A stretch of 64,000 nt of DNA from JAFEDN01 sp963818985. Its GTDB lineage: Bacteria; Pseudomonadota; Gammaproteobacteria; Coxiellales; Coxiellaceae. The stretch spans positions 8,636-72,635 of the forward strand of contig CAWFUJ010000005.1 in the NCBI GenBank assembly GCA_963818985.1. The letters run 5' to 3'. A program made the position numbers and the translations under genes. The notes under the pieces are model-generated. The model was not told the DNA's origin and searched no databases. It saw only the letters and a program-made list of their open reading frames with translations. Shown here in pieces: positions 1 to 9,004 of this stretch (position 1 is the first letter of the stretch; the number at the start of each line of letters is the position of its first letter).

Positions 1-93
1 CATTTAATTTACAGTTATCTAAAAATTAAAACCCTTCCAGTTGAAGTTGATCAGTTAGTCGAGTCGACGATCTTCGCAAGGGAGTTGACATAG
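1..93 (+). CDS. C-terminal end of an unidentified protein (partial)
   Basis: Frame 1 is open from the window edge to a TAG at 91-93 and encodes 30 residues ending in FARELT. The gene starts outside the window. I do not recognise the family from so short a tail. It stops just before a small open frame on the same strand. Confidence 0.45.
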   Translation, partial: HLIYSYLKIKTLPVEVDQLVESTIFARELT

Positions 94-95
94 AT

Positions 96-302
96 TTGTT
101 ATTATTAGTTGCTGCAGATACAGTTAAAACACAGCTAATAATGCAGAAACATTTATTACTCGCAAGTATCAAAGAACTTATCGGCGATCAAAAAATCGAT
201 TTCAGAATTGCCCTATTTTCTGAAATCGATCAAGACCATTTTTTACAAATCATCTATCCTGATTCTATTTGTTTAAAAAAATGGTCTTCTAGTTCCTCAT
301 GA
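96..302 (+). CDS. Possible small protein or remnant, unknown
   Basis: A 68-codon frame starts with TTG three bases after the preceding stop and has no clear ribosome binding site. The last codons run into the trinucleotide-rich DNA that encodes the poly-Ser tail of the opposite gene. The middle has ordinary amphipathic composition (IKELIGDQKIDFRIALF), so it may be the end of a degraded gene rather than an independent one. No family recognised. Confidence 0.25.
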   Translation: MLLLVAADTVKTQLIMQKHLLLASIKELIGDQKIDFRIALFSEIDQDHFLQIIYPDSICLKKWSSSSS

Positions 303-2702
303 TAATAGCGTGCTCGATGAAGAAGAAGAAGATGATGATGAGCTCGAGCTCTTAGGGGTTTTCTTATGGGGTAGTTTAGAAGCCTCCTCTATTTCTTTCG
401 CTAGACTAGGAGGACCTTCTGCCTTAAACAAAAACGATTGTGGCCGTGGCAGAGAAGGCTCAACCGGCTCAGTGTTGCCTTTCATAACCTTATTCAAAGA
501 AAAGAATGATGGCTTAGTGGCAGGAATAGGAGTAGGAGTAGGAGTAGGAGTAGAAGCCTTCGGATAATTCGAGAACAATTCCTTAAAAGTCCCCCCTTGC
601 GTCGTTAAAGTGGATGGTGGTGGAATAGGTCTTGGAGAACTTGTCCCCGGTCGCAATTGCGTCTGCGTAGGTGTGGGTGTGCGAGAACTTGGATTTTGAG
701 TTACTACAGGTGACGAAAGATGATTGCGCTGTAGATGCCTTTCTTCTTTTCCCTCATTTGTATTTGGTTTATTATCCTCCATCTTTCGCAGTGGCTTTTC
801 ATCTACTTGCACTGCTAGCTGTAAAACTCCCTTCGGCTGCTTTTTCAGGCTTAGCATCTTAGCTGCTTCTAAATCTAGCTTTTCCTGTTCACTAGCAGTC
901 GGAAGAATCGATCTTGACGATGGGCTTGGGCTATGACTATTTAGACTCGGGCTCGGGGTCGAATTCCGCGAACCGGAGAGGCGCAAACTACTAACAGGGG
1001 GTATGAATGGTGAGGGAGATGGAGACAATGATGATGATCCCAAATTTGAACTTTGTTGAGAAGAAGACGTTGATTGAGGTGGCATAGCTGAATCTAATAT
1101 TTCAAAGGCTTTTTTAGACACAAAGATATTATTAATAAAACCTAATCTTTCAGTGAATCGCCCATAATTTTGGGGATCGTCTAAAAGCGTTTTAACTGAT
1201 AATACTAAAAGCTTTTTAAAATTCAATTCGTCCGCAGCAGTATTGAGCCGCTTATCTAACTCACTAATCGATGCAAAAATTTTGCTATCTGTTGAGTAAC
1301 GAGGAGACGCCGTTGCCTTGAGCTTCCCTACTTCTGCTAATGTAGCCAACGCGCAATCCACTTCAATACGCGCAAATAGCCATTGAATTGATCTATAAAT
1401 ATCGATAGGCAAAAATTTATCATCACGGTTATTCAAAATATATATTAGCTTGTCATAAAACCTCTTGGTTTCAGCCCAGCCTATTGTACTAACAACAGGG
1501 GCAAGGTATTTTATGATATAATTAAATATGCGCGCTGTTATATTCACACTTTGGCCTTCGATCACCTCCATAATTTTAGCGCAGGTCCTATGAGGCCAAC
1601 TAAATGTGAGATATTCTTCTCGTTTAAAATCAAAAGCCCTGCCAAAGTCATAGGAGCCCTTAAAATTCGACTGCTCATTAAAAAGCTGTTGAGATAAAAC
1701 CGTAAACCCATTTGCTATTTTCAACGCATTCCATAAATAATCAAAAAATGGTGCATGATTTTTTTTATAAGAAATTTCTGGATAGTTATGTTTAGCCAAA
1801 TACCCTTGCATTGTTTCGCGTTTAGTTTTAGAAGGTACATTTGATTTAATATCAGCAGATTCAGCTTTGCTTTCAACGCCATTAATATACCAATTCAATA
1901 GATCATTTTCGCAGCGAATCGCCTTTTCGCTCGAACCAAAATTAACGACAAAACGAAATAGAAGTTCTTTGGTTTTTAATAAGGAATATTTCTGAGCCCA
2001 TTCAGAGGGAGGCGTTGGAAAATACTGGTCCAAAACCTCAAACAAAAGCAACTGGGCTAAGCTTTGGCCTGAACGCAAGCATTCATTTTTTTCCTTTTCT
2101 GCCAACCATTCAAAGCGGATAGCGCGCTGAGCAATGATAAGGAATTTTTCCGGATGGAGTTCAAAAAATGCCTGCAGAATGTTTATCATACCCATAATAA
2201 ACAATGGATTATCACGAGTGGAAACATAAGATTCATTTGTTTCTAGTTTTGAAGGCACATTTTTAACAAAGTCCTCACATGCTTTTAACTCTTTCGGGCC
2301 ACAAATTATATAGTTATTATAATCTCTAATTCTTAGATACTTATTTCGCCATTCATTTAATGCCTTTAGTTCTTTTTCTAAATCAGTCTTTTTAAACTCT
2401 CCGGGCGCTTTTTCTATTAATAAATCAAGTTCTTTAATTTCTGCATTGACTTCAATGTTTTTCTTTTTGAGCGCACGGTGTTCACCTTCCAGGATCTCTT
2501 CAATCACTTCACGTTCATCTACTAAAAGTTTTAGCAATGAAGCTTTTCTTTGGGAAAATAAGTCTTCTATCGAACTCTTTGGAGCAACTGGTGACAAAGT
2601 AGAGGTACTAGTTAAAGATGGCACAGGTGAATCTATTTTGGATTGAGGTAACGGTAGAGTTTGGGTAGTTTCTTTCTTATTTAAATTTGGTTTTCTTGAC
2701 AT
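297..2702 (-). CDS. Large Ser/Pro-rich hypothetical protein (effector candidate)
   Basis: This 801-residue protein matches no family I can name. Residues 1-45 are Ser/Thr/Pro rich. About 50-130 form a charged, probably coiled-coil helix (REVIEEILEGEHRALKKKN). About 130-560 look like an all-helical globular domain. From about 570 to the end the chain is low complexity: SPSPS stretches, a TPTPTPTP run coded by a hexanucleotide repeat near 521-556, and a terminal run of about 13 serines before TLLS. There is no signal peptide or membrane segment. A large helical body with disordered ends in a presumed intracellular bacterium is compatible with a Dot/Icm-type secreted effector, but that is inference. 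The gene stands alone and converges with the small frame at 96-302. Confidence 0.7.
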   Translation of the reverse strand: MSRKPNLNKKETTQTLPLPQSKIDSPVPSLTSTSTLSPVAPKSSIEDLFSQRKASLLKLLVDEREVIEEILEGEHRALKKKNIEVNAEIKELDLLIEKAPGEFKKTDLEKELKALNEWRNKYLRIRDYNNYIICGPKELKACEDFVKNVPSKLETNESYVSTRDNPLFIMGMINILQAFFELHPEKFLIIAQRAIRFEWLAEKEKNECLRSGQSLAQLLLFEVLDQYFPTPPSEWAQKYSLLKTKELLFRFVVNFGSSEKAIRCENDLLNWYINGVESKAESADIKSNVPSKTKRETMQGYLAKHNYPEISYKKNHAPFFDYLWNALKIANGFTVLSQQLFNEQSNFKGSYDFGRAFDFKREEYLTFSWPHRTCAKIMEVIEGQSVNITARIFNYIIKYLAPVVSTIGWAETKRFYDKLIYILNNRDDKFLPIDIYRSIQWLFARIEVDCALATLAEVGKLKATASPRYSTDSKIFASISELDKRLNTAADELNFKKLLVLSVKTLLDDPQNYGRFTERLGFINNIFVSKKAFEILDSAMPPQSTSSSQQSSNLGSSSLSPSPSPFIPPVSSLRLSGSRNSTPSPSLNSHSPSPSSRSILPTASEQEKLDLEAAKMLSLKKQPKGVLQLAVQVDEKPLRKMEDNKPNTNEGKEERHLQRNHLSSPVVTQNPSSRTPTPTQTQLRPGTSSPRPIPPPSTLTTQGGTFKELFSNYPKASTPTPTPTPIPATKPSFFSLNKVMKGNTEPVEPSLPRPQSFLFKAEGPPSLAKEIEEASKLPHKKTPKSSSSSSSSSSSSSTLLS
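306..560. repeat. Simple-sequence tracts inside the 801-aa gene
   Basis: Around 317-345 there is an imperfect GAA/GAT trinucleotide tract, which on the minus strand codes for consecutive serines (TCT, TCA, TCG). Around 521-556 a GGAGTA hexanucleotide is repeated several times and codes for alternating Thr-Pro. Unit changes would alter tail length without shifting the frame. Confidence 0.75.
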
Positions 2703-2818
2703 TTTATTATTCCTACATAAGCATAAATGGAATTCATATTAAAATAATGTTGTCACAAAAGCAAGCAGATCTTGGTGCTTTTCAACGCTACCCAACTCTG
2801 CTAACGATTAAATTCTCT

Positions 2819-2849
2819 CATTCCCCTCACCCAGAGGGAGAGGGGAATG
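2819..2849. repeat. Short palindrome, CCCCTC/GAGGGG family
   Basis: A 10-bp perfect inverted repeat (CATTCCCCTC / GAGGGGAATG) lies between the divergent 801-aa gene and prlC. Related palindromes recur near 8963, 40538, 41411, 44223, 46914 and 60022, so this is a dispersed REP-like family. Confidence 0.7.
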
Positions 2850-2886
2850 AGTTGCCTTAAGTTGTGCTAAATGTTTTAATTATCAA

Positions 2887-4914
2887 ATGAAAACTCACAA
2901 TATGCCCAAATTTAGCACAATTAAACCGGCGCAAATCCCAGAGGAATTAAAAGCTCTGCTTGATCGGAACCGACAACAAATCACCAAAATTTTATCCACC
3001 ACCGAACCTTTTACTTGGGAAAATTTGCTGCAGCCTTTGGAAGAGCTGGACGAGGGCCTCCATCATTTTTGGTCGCCTATCAATCATCTTAATGCCGTTG
3101 CCAACAGTCCAGCTATCCGTGAAGCATATAACGCAAGCCTGCCCTTACTATCTGATTACCAAACTGAAATTGGCCATAATCAAGCTTTGTACCAAGCTAT
3201 TAGGCAAGTCGCCGAAGGTCCTAATTATCCGCAATTAGACAATGCCCAAAAAATGGTGCTCAAGCACCTGCTCCGAGATTTTAAGTTAGCCGGTGTAGCC
3301 TTAAATGAGAAGGATAAAAAACTTTTTGCGGAACTCAGTAAAGAACTTTCACAATTAACAACTCTTTTTGAAGAGCATGTACTAGATGCCACTCAAGGAT
3401 GGAGCAAACATATTACCGATGCCGGGCTACTCAGCGGCTTACCAGAAATTGCTATCCAAGCTGCAGAACAAGCGGCTCAACAAAAACATTTATCCGGATG
3501 GTTATTTACTTTGGAAGCCCCTTCATACTTAGCGGTTATGTTGAACGCGGATTCCAGTGTGTTACGTCAGGAAATGTATACTGCGTTTGTGACTCGCGCT
3601 TCCGATCAAGGGCCCCAAGCGGGGCAATGGGATAATAGCCATGTCATGCAAGATATTCTGCAGCGTCGTTTAGAAAAAGCCAAATTACTGGGCTTTGATA
3701 ACTTTGCGCAGCTATCCTTAGTACCAAAAATGTTATCAGAAACGCGAGCTGTTATAGAGTTCCTTGAACATTTACTCAAAGCCAGCAAAGCCAAAGCGCA
3801 ACAAGAATTTGATCAATTGACTGAGTTTGCAAAAAAAACCGCTGGCATAACTCAACTACAGCCCTGGGATGTGCCCTACTACAGCGAAAAACTGCGTCAG
3901 CAGCGTTATGCGCTCTCCCAAGATGAATTACGGCGTTACTTTCCACTCGACAAAGTGCTCTCAGGTTTAATGACAATTATCAACCGATTATTTGGTGTGG
4001 AAATGAAAATAGTCACAGGTGTAGACACCTGGCACCCCGACGTAAAATGTTGTGCAATGTATGATCAAAAGGGTGAATTGCGTAGTTATATTTATTTGGA
4101 TATTTACGCCCGTCAACATAAACGCGGCGGTGCGTGGATGGATGAGTATTGTGTGCGCAGGCGCTTAGCTGATGGCAGTATTCAAACGCCTATCGCTTTT
4201 CTGACCTGCAATTTTCAAGCGCCGGTGGGGAACAAACCTTCTCTGCTCACCCATGAAGAAGTAGAAACTTTGTTTCATGAATTTGGCCACTGTCTGCAAC
4301 ACATGTTATCGCAGGTTGATTATGCGCCCGTTTCTGGAATTAATGGCATTCCCTGGGATGCTGTGGAAATTCCCAGTCAATTTTTAGAAAATTGGACTTG
4401 GGAACAAGAATCTTTGCAATACATTGCCGAACATTATCAAACTAAAGAACCATTACCCGATGATCTTTTACAGAAGATGAAGCGTGGTAAAAATTTTCAA
4501 CAAGCCATGCAAATGCTTCGGCAATTAGAATTTGCCCTCTTTGATTTCCAATTGCATATGCATTTTGACCCGCAAAAACCTCAGCAAATTAAGCAAATTT
4601 TGGACCAAGTGCGTTCAAAAACAGCGCTTATCCCCGTCCCCGAATTTAATCGCTTTCAAAATAGCTTTACTCATGTTTTTAGTGGCGGCTATGCGGCGGG
4701 TTATTATAGTTACAAATGGGCCGAAGTAATGGCTTGCGATGCGTTTGATTTATTTAAAGAAAAAGGCATCTTCGATCCGGTCACTAGTCAAAAATTCCTA
4801 CATACTTTTATGGAAAGTGGAGGCACAGTTGAACCGCTTGAATTGTTTATTCAATTCCGCGGCCGTCCACCGAAAGTGGAACCCTTATTGGAGCAGACGG
4901 GAATTATTAGCTAG
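2887..4914 (+). CDS. prlC: Oligopeptidase A (M3 family zinc metallopeptidase)
   Basis: Cytoplasmic thimet-type oligopeptidase that degrades short peptides, including cleaved signal peptides. The 675-residue length is typical of the family. The zinc site HEFGH is at residues 464-468, preceded by THEEVETLF, and the third-ligand region (WDAVEIPSQF, ENW) follows about 25 residues later. The C-terminal GGYAAGYYSYKWAEV motif of M3A peptidases is also present. Two starts are possible, at 2887 and at an internal ATG at 2902, and neither has a strong Shine-Dalgarno sequence. The gene is single, followed by a palindromic repeat likely to end transcription. Confidence 0.95.
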   Translation: MKTHNMPKFSTIKPAQIPEELKALLDRNRQQITKILSTTEPFTWENLLQPLEELDEGLHHFWSPINHLNAVANSPAIREAYNASLPLLSDYQTEIGHNQALYQAIRQVAEGPNYPQLDNAQKMVLKHLLRDFKLAGVALNEKDKKLFAELSKELSQLTTLFEEHVLDATQGWSKHITDAGLLSGLPEIAIQAAEQAAQQKHLSGWLFTLEAPSYLAVMLNADSSVLRQEMYTAFVTRASDQGPQAGQWDNSHVMQDILQRRLEKAKLLGFDNFAQLSLVPKMLSETRAVIEFLEHLLKASKAKAQQEFDQLTEFAKKTAGITQLQPWDVPYYSEKLRQQRYALSQDELRRYFPLDKVLSGLMTIINRLFGVEMKIVTGVDTWHPDVKCCAMYDQKGELRSYIYLDIYARQHKRGGAWMDEYCVRRRLADGSIQTPIAFLTCNFQAPVGNKPSLLTHEEVETLFHEFGHCLQHMLSQVDYAPVSGINGIPWDAVEIPSQFLENWTWEQESLQYIAEHYQTKEPLPDDLLQKMKRGKNFQQAMQMLRQLEFALFDFQLHMHFDPQKPQQIKQILDQVRSKTALIPVPEFNRFQNSFTHVFSGGYAAGYYSYKWAEVMACDAFDLFKEKGIFDPVTSQKFLHTFMESGGTVEPLELFIQFRGRPPKVEPLLEQTGIIS

Positions 4915-4931
4915 TGCGTCATCGCGCGCAC

Positions 4932-4977
4932 ACAAGCCTGTCATCCCGCCGGTCAAGCCGCGGGATGACAGGCTTGT
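4932..4977. terminator. Palindrome of the GTCATCCCG family after prlC
   Basis: Two 17-bp arms (ACAAGCCTGTCATCCCG and its exact complement) are separated by 13 bases. A second, degenerate copy follows to about 5030. The hairpin may stop prlC transcripts but lacks a T-tract. The same family occurs near 6470, 12390, 34710 and 49640. Confidence 0.6.
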
Positions 4978-5075
4978 ACGTGGCGGCGACGACAGGTCTG
5001 TGCGCGGGATGATAGGCCCTGCCGCGTGATGAAGATGTTATGCGCTTGTGCGAGTCTATAAAAAAGGATTAATTT

Positions 5076-6440
5076 ATGGAGAAATATTTTATTAATCGAC
5101 CAAAAAAAATTGGTATTTATCTAGCATTCATATTATTCATTTTCCCGTCTATGCTTTGGGCAGCAGAGTCCAAACCCAATATCCGCGTCAGTGAATTCCA
5201 GCTCAAGAATGGCCTTAAACTGATAGTGAAAGAAGATCATCGCGCCCCAGTGGTGTTATCCTCGATTTGGTATAAAGTCGGTTCCAGTTATGAACCAAGG
5301 GGTATTACCGGAATTTCACACGCCTTAGAGCACATGATGTTCCGAGGCACAAAAAAGTACGGCCCTGGTCAATTAGCCCGATTAATCAACGCGAATGGCG
5401 GCGATCAAAATGCAATGACTTCCGATGATTTTACCTTTTACTATCAAACCCTCCCGGCTGATCAGCTTGAACTGAGTTTTACGCTTGAGGCAGACCGCAT
5501 GCAAAATCTCAGCATCGAGGAAAGTGCTTTTCTCAAAGAAATTCAAGTGGTCATGGAAGAACGACGGATGCGTACCGAGGATAATCCACAAGCATTAACC
5601 GTGGAACGTTTTAATGCAATTGCTTTTATCAACAATCCTTATAGCCACCCCGTGGTCGGATGGATGAGTGATTTGCAGCAGATGACCGTCGAGGATTTAC
5701 GCAGTTGGTACCATCAATGGTATATCCCAAACAATGCACTCATTATTGTCGTTGGAAATGTGCAACCACAGCAAGTCTATGCGCTAGCTGAAAAATATTT
5801 TGCCTCAATTAAGCCCGGAAATTTGGTTAGCCCAAGGCCAACTGAAGAAGTTTCTGCACTTGGAATTCGACGGATTGAGGTCAGCATCCCTGCCAAACTT
5901 CCCCTGTTGCTTTTTGGTTATAATACCCCATCATTAACTAAGACTTCTAAAAATCAACAAGACCCTTATGTATTGATGGTATTGACTTATTTATTAGGTG
6001 GTGGTGAAAGTTCGCGCCTTAATCGCGACATAGTACGTGGTCAGCAACTGGCTGCAAGCGCTTCTGCTTATTACAGTATTTATAATTTATATAGCAACTT
6101 ACTGTCTCTGACGTTGACTCCCTCTAAGCAAACATCTCTGGCGACTCTTGAAAATGTTTTATCTAATGCTCTAACCCAATTACAAACCCAAATGGTGGAT
6201 GCGACAGAGCTACAACGGGCAAAAGCTTTGATAATCGCCGAACATGTGTATGATCAAGATTCCTTACTTTCCCAGGCCATTAGCTTAGCAATGCCAGAAG
6301 TGAATAATTTATCTTGGCGTTTGGAAGATGAATTCACCCAGCGAATTGAAGCGGTGACCGCAGATCAAGTGTTAGCCGCAGCCAAAAAATATTTGGTCAA
6401 AACAGAATTGACGATAGGCAGCTTACAACCCAGTACATGA
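5076..6440 (+). CDS. M16 zinc peptidase, catalytic subunit (exported)
   Basis: Pitrilysin/M16 family peptidase of 454 residues. The N-terminus has a basic stretch and a hydrophobic segment (about 13-28) ending in LWAAES, an expected signal peptide, so it probably acts in the periplasm. The inverted zinc motif HxxEH is seen as HALEH at residues 82-86, with the downstream VVMEERRMR region supplying the conserved glutamate. An M16 C-terminal domain begins near residue 200. A purine-rich RBS (AAAAAGGA) precedes the ATG. It pairs with the next gene, which lacks the zinc motif; such pairs are thought to form heterodimers. Confidence 0.92.
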   Translation: MEKYFINRPKKIGIYLAFILFIFPSMLWAAESKPNIRVSEFQLKNGLKLIVKEDHRAPVVLSSIWYKVGSSYEPRGITGISHALEHMMFRGTKKYGPGQLARLINANGGDQNAMTSDDFTFYYQTLPADQLELSFTLEADRMQNLSIEESAFLKEIQVVMEERRMRTEDNPQALTVERFNAIAFINNPYSHPVVGWMSDLQQMTVEDLRSWYHQWYIPNNALIIVVGNVQPQQVYALAEKYFASIKPGNLVSPRPTEEVSALGIRRIEVSIPAKLPLLLFGYNTPSLTKTSKNQQDPYVLMVLTYLLGGGESSRLNRDIVRGQQLAASASAYYSIYNLYSNLLSLTLTPSKQTSLATLENVLSNALTQLQTQMVDATELQRAKALIIAEHVYDQDSLLSQAISLAMPEVNNLSWRLEDEFTQRIEAVTADQVLAAAKKYLVKTELTIGSLQPST

Positions 6441-6469
6441 TACGGTGACGAAATTGTCATCCGGAGCAA

Positions 6470-6500
6470 TGTCATCCCGCGGCTTGACCGCAGGATGACA
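6470..6500. repeat. GTCATCCCG-family palindrome between the two M16 genes
   Basis: The sequence GTCATCCCGCGGCTTGACCGC followed by AGGATGACA forms a short hairpin with one mismatch. It lies inside what is otherwise an operon of paired peptidase genes. Confidence 0.6.
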
Positions 6501-6558
6501 AGACAGGATAGGCTGCCCGTGATGACGAATATAACCGCCTTAAATTGGAGAAAAGAAC

Positions 6559-7881
6559 ATGGCAAAACGATTACTCATTCATTTTTGTTTAATGGTGATT
6601 TGTCTCAATCTAACTTTCCTAGCGACTGCACAAGCAAATAGACGGCCATTACTGACGATTCAAAACTGGAAAACTTCTCAAGGGACACCCGTTTATTTTG
6701 TTCAAGCTCCTGAATTACCGATGGTCGATATTCGAATAATTTTCACTGCCGGATCGGCTTACGATGGCGATGCATGGGGTCTCTCCAATTTAGTTGCTAA
6801 CATGCTCGATGAAGGTAGCAAACAACATAACGCCGATCAAATTGCTGCAACCTTTGATCAGGTCGGCGCCAAATTTAATAGAAATACCAGTCGCGATTTT
6901 GTCACTTTATCGCTACGCAGTTTAAGTGATCCTAAATATTTTACCACTGCTTTACAAATGTTTACTGAAGTTTTAAGCAATGCTAATTTTCCTGCACAAG
7001 CGTTAGAGCGAGTGCGGCAACAAACCTTAGCAGAAATTCGTCAAGACCAACAGGAACCTTCAACAGTGGCCATGAACGCCTTTTATAACGAACTATACGC
7101 CACACATCCTTATGGACACCCTATTATTGGCACGACCGAAACCATTAACCAGATGACTTCTTTGCAAGTTCAAACATTTTATCAAAGTTTTTATGCGGCC
7201 CATAATGCCAAAATTATTTTAGTGGGCAATTTACAACGCGATGCAGCACAAAAAATTGCGCAAGACTTAATGTCATCAATACCTCTAGGAAATACAGCGC
7301 CAACCCTAACTATCCCTTCAACGTACACGCCAATGACTAAAGACATCGCCTTTCCCTCTCAGCAAACCACTATGGTCGTAGGACAATTTGGGATTGACCG
7401 GCAAAATCCTCAATATTTTCCATTGATGGTAGGTAACTATTTGCTAGGACAAATGCCACTCGGCTCGATATTGTTCGAGCAAGTGCGTAACCAGAAGGGC
7501 CTTGCTTACGGCGTTTCAAGTTCGATTCCATTGCTCAGTTATCGGGGACCCTTTTTAGTAAAATTGCAAACTCGATCCACAGAAAAAAAACCTGCACTAC
7601 AGATTGTGCAACAAGTTTTAAAAAACTTTGTTGATCAAGGGCCTTCAGCAGCTCAATTAGAGTTGGCTAAACAAAATCTTATTAAAAATTTCCCGCTTAA
7701 TTTAGCCACTAATGATGACATTGCCTCAGCGTTAACCCAAATCGCTGCAAATAATTGGCCCCTGGATTATTTAGATACTTTTCATGACAAGGTTAGCACC
7801 GTCACCATAGAGCAGGTTAAGCAAGCGTTTCAAGGATTACTCGTACCCGATAAAATGTCGACGATTTCTGTAGGCCCGTGA
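6559..7881 (+). CDS. M16 peptidase-like protein, non-catalytic partner (exported)
   Basis: A 440-residue M16 fold protein with a signal peptide (hydrophobic residues about 6-23, ending ATAQA). Where the catalytic homologue has HxxEH, this sequence reads SNLVANM within AWGLSNLVANMLDEGS, so no zinc can be bound. This is the usual state of the second member of bacterial M16 pairs. The C-terminal half contains the R/Y motif region (RNQKGLAYGVSSS), which is typically conserved in the partner and helps to bind substrate. RBS GGAGA lies before the ATG. The stop overlaps the rsmD start by four bases (GTGATGA), implying cotranscription. Confidence 0.9.
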   Translation: MAKRLLIHFCLMVICLNLTFLATAQANRRPLLTIQNWKTSQGTPVYFVQAPELPMVDIRIIFTAGSAYDGDAWGLSNLVANMLDEGSKQHNADQIAATFDQVGAKFNRNTSRDFVTLSLRSLSDPKYFTTALQMFTEVLSNANFPAQALERVRQQTLAEIRQDQQEPSTVAMNAFYNELYATHPYGHPIIGTTETINQMTSLQVQTFYQSFYAAHNAKIILVGNLQRDAAQKIAQDLMSSIPLGNTAPTLTIPSTYTPMTKDIAFPSQQTTMVVGQFGIDRQNPQYFPLMVGNYLLGQMPLGSILFEQVRNQKGLAYGVSSSIPLLSYRGPFLVKLQTRSTEKKPALQIVQQVLKNFVDQGPSAAQLELAKQNLIKNFPLNLATNDDIASALTQIAANNWPLDYLDTFHDKVSTVTIEQVKQAFQGLLVPDKMSTISVGP

Positions 7882-8438
7882 TGAATTCGGTGCGTATCAT
7901 TGCCGGCGCATGGCGAAGCAGACGAATTCATTTTGCTGATCTCCCAGAGTTACGACCCACTCAAGATCGAATTCGGGAAACTTTATTTAATTGGCTATCA
8001 CCTTATATTGAAGGCTCGCGTTGTTTGGACTTATTTGCCGGCAGTGGGATACTAAGTTTTGAAGCTTTATCTCGGGGTGGTGCTTTTGCCTGCTTAGTTG
8101 ATAGTCATCCGCAAGTGTTGCGGGCATTACAAGATAATGTCCAACGTTTATCGATTAGTGCTGACCAAATCGCGATTATTCGTGGAAAATGTCCACAATC
8201 GGTGCCCCCTTTACCAGGAACACCGTTTAATATTATTTTTTTAGACCCACCCTTTCAAAAAAATTTAATTCTTCCGAGCATTCAATGGCTACGCGACAAT
8301 CAGTACATCGCACCCGCTTCTTGGATCTACATAGAAATGGAAAAAAAATTGACTTTAGAATTACCCCTCCATTGGCAAATATATCGACAAAAAAAAACTG
8401 CTAGCTTAATTTATCAACTCATTAAAATTGAGAAATAG
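7878..8438 (+). CDS. rsmD: 16S rRNA (guanine966-N2)-methyltransferase
   Basis: RsmD uses SAM to methylate G966 of 16S rRNA in the assembled 30S subunit. The 186-residue length fits. The N-terminus RIIAGAWRSRRI is diagnostic, followed by RPTQDRIRETLFNWL, the SAM motif LDLFAGSGILSFEALSRG (about 50-67) and the catalytic FLDPPF motif near residue 123. The ATG overlaps the stop of the upstream M16 gene. Confidence 0.95.
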   Translation: MMNSVRIIAGAWRSRRIHFADLPELRPTQDRIRETLFNWLSPYIEGSRCLDLFAGSGILSFEALSRGGAFACLVDSHPQVLRALQDNVQRLSISADQIAIIRGKCPQSVPPLPGTPFNIIFLDPPFQKNLILPSIQWLRDNQYIAPASWIYIEMEKKLTLELPLHWQIYRQKKTASLIYQLIKIEK

Positions 8439-8441
8439 TTA

Positions 8442-8512
8442 TTATTCTGGATACCGGCCTTCGCCGGTATGACTTGCGGTGTCATACCGGCGAAGGCCGG
8501 TATCCAGAATAA
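8442..8512. terminator. Long perfect palindrome after rsmD
   Basis: Two 32-bp arms (8442-8473 and 8481-8512), each containing GGATACCGGCCTTCGCCGGT, are exact reverse complements around a 7-base spacer. Each arm is itself palindromic at its CCGGC..GCCGG core. A single copy of the core occurs at about 9876-9905. It probably folds as a very stable hairpin ending rsmD transcription, but it is also a dispersed repeat. Confidence 0.75.
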
Positions 8513-8529
8513 ATATATGTTATTATTCG

Positions 8530-8961
8530 ATGATGAAAAAATTACTAAGCTTGACAGTGATTTATATATTTCTAAATTTATTGATGTTACCAGCTGCATT
8601 AGCGGAAGAGATTATTTGGAAGGTAACCGAAGTCAGCGCGATTCCTCGTCAGGTGGGCATATCGGCTGAATATTGTCAGCAATTTACTCCTAATTTTTAT
8701 ATCGGTTCAATAGAAAAATTAATGCAAGAAGGGGTAAAATCACGTAATGGCTTGTCAATAAAATATCGAAGCATCAACCGACATGAACAACACGGTCTTT
8801 ATTTCACTGAAATTGAAATCCTGATGTCACGCCGACTAGAATATCCACCACCTTGGTTCGATACGATGTACATTCACTTACAGCAATTAACGGCTAATGG
8901 CCCAGCCGATGGGGTGTGGAGCACTCATCGTTGCAAAGGCCGTTTGATCTTTCAGCCGTAA
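8530..8961 (+). CDS. Small exported protein of unknown function
   Basis: I start this at the MMKK pair (8530 or 8533), because anything upstream is translated palindrome. The 143-residue product has a clear signal peptide (KLLSLTVIYIFLNLLMLPAALA, cleaved before EEIIW). The mature part has two cysteines (near AEYCQQF and HRCKGR) that could form a disulfide and is otherwise beta-rich in appearance. No family recognised. It lies between rsmD and a convergent exported enzyme. Confidence 0.7.
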   Translation: MMKKLLSLTVIYIFLNLLMLPAALAEEIIWKVTEVSAIPRQVGISAEYCQQFTPNFYIGSIEKLMQEGVKSRNGLSIKYRSINRHEQHGLYFTEIEILMSRRLEYPPPWFDTMYIHLQQLTANGPADGVWSTHRCKGRLIFQP

Positions 8962-8962
8962 T

Positions 8963-8988
8963 TTCCTCTCCCACCAGGGAGAGGGGAA
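8963..8988. terminator. CCCTCTCCC-type palindrome between convergent genes
   Basis: TTCCTCTCCC and GGGAGAGGGGAA form a 10-bp stem with one mismatch between two converging genes, so it may act as a bidirectional terminator. Confidence 0.6.
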
Positions 8989-9004
8989 GTACTATATAGC
9001 AATC

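Noticed and set aside
310..936. Plus-strand frames opposite the 801-residue gene, one with poly-acidic sequence
   Set aside because: They are antisense shadows of the Ser/Pro-coding region; composition follows from the repeats, and no RBS supports them.
7505..7530. A TTCAAGTTCGATTCC string resembling a tRNA T-arm
   Set aside because: It lies inside the second M16 gene and no cloverleaf can be built around it.
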